DNA of 14,279 nt from CAYFHQ01 sp964342805. Its GTDB lineage: Bacteria; Bacillota; Clostridia; Peptostreptococcales; Acidaminobacteraceae. Shown here piece by piece: positions 14,054 to 14,279 of the stretch. Position 1 is the stretch's first letter. Every line of letters starts with the position of its first letter. Location: NCBI GenBank assembly GCA_964342805.1, contig CAYFHQ010000096.1, forward strand, positions 1-14,279, read 5' to 3'. The notes beneath the pieces are model-generated. The model was given only the letters and a program-made list of their open reading frames with translations. It was not told the DNA's origin and did no database searches. The translations under genes were made by a program, and so were the position numbers.

Positions 14054-14279
14054 ATGAATATTGTAGTATGCATTAAGCAGGTGCCGGACACAACTGAAGT
14101 TCGGCTAGATCCAAAGACGGGTACCCTCATTCGTGACGGCGTACCTAGTATTATCAACCCAGACGACAAGGCTGGCCTAGAAGCGGCACTAACCCTTCGT
14201 GACCAGGTTGGCGGTACAGTGACAGTCCTCACCATGGGTCCTCCCCAGGCTGACAAGGCCCTCCGTGAGACCCTAGCCA
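14054..14279 (+). CDS. etfB: Electron transfer flavoprotein beta subunit (N-terminal part)
   Basis: The first 75 codons are present and the gene runs off the right edge. MNIVVCIKQVPDTTEVRLD at the N-terminus and INPDDKAGLEAAL at about 34-46 are characteristic of EtfB. The NPDDK form, rather than the NPFCE form of mitochondrial-type ETF, is the one I associate with clostridial electron-bifurcating Etfs. EtfB pairs with EtfA, expected next, to carry electrons between NADH, ferredoxin and Bcd. The AGGAGG site starts on the last bases of the bcd stop codon, so the two genes are translationally linked. Confidence 0.93.
   Translation, partial: MNIVVCIKQVPDTTEVRLDPKTGTLIRDGVPSIINPDDKAGLEAALTLRDQVGGTVTVLTMGPPQADKALRETLA

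Overview
The window reads as a chromosomal segment of an anaerobic, amino-acid-fermenting member of the Bacillota, most likely class Clostridia. The evidence is the strong AAGGAGG-type ribosome binding sites, a T-box leader in front of asnS, a butyryl-CoA dehydrogenase gene followed by the etfB of an electron-bifurcating type, a clostridial FchA/cyclodeaminase, and an SDR-type threonine dehydrogenase. I cannot name the species. No phage, IS, CRISPR, rRNA or tRNA signal is visible.

Layout. (1) 15-3084, minus strand: a three-gene amino-acid catabolic operon, tdh (threonine dehydrogenase) - hutI (imidazolonepropionase) - fchA-like formimino-THF cyclodeaminase, ending at a rho-independent terminator. 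(2) 3306-4661, plus strand: a compact signalling operon of an Hpt phosphotransfer protein, a stand-alone receiver protein and a permuted NlpC/P60 (YiiX-like) cysteine hydrolase, with no kinase gene; it ends at a 14-bp hairpin shared with the convergent asnS. (3) 4837-6560, minus strand: asnS with a T-box leader whose specifier codon can be read as AAC (Asn), and a consensus promoter. (4) 6573-7861, plus strand: a six-TM GGDEF diguanylate cyclase with its own divergent promoter; a bidirectional terminator separates it from the next operon. (5) 7909-12447, minus strand: a tightly coupled operon of a lipoprotein, a double-Cache sensor whose hybrid-kinase output domains have all lost their catalytic residues, and a class-3-like aldehyde dehydrogenase. 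(6) 12448-12902: a 455-bp divergent regulatory region with several dyads, two of them Rex-like. (7) 12903-14279, plus strand: bcd and the start of etfB, running off the window.

How the genes fit together. Histidine and threonine breakdown, the aldehyde dehydrogenase and Bcd/Etf all suit an amino-acid fermenter that disposes of reductant by reducing crotonyl-CoA. The most unusual object is the degenerate hybrid sensor kinase (9278-11287). It keeps an extracellular dCache domain carrying what looks like the amino-acid-binding residue pattern, but its phosphorylatable His is Lys, its N-box Asn residues and G boxes are gone, and its C-terminal receiver lacks the conserved Lys. It is therefore probably a ligand-sensing pseudokinase or scaffold rather than an enzyme, translated together with a surface lipoprotein and an aldehyde dehydrogenase. 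The Hpt-receiver-hydrolase operon is a second signalling unit with no partner kinase in view.
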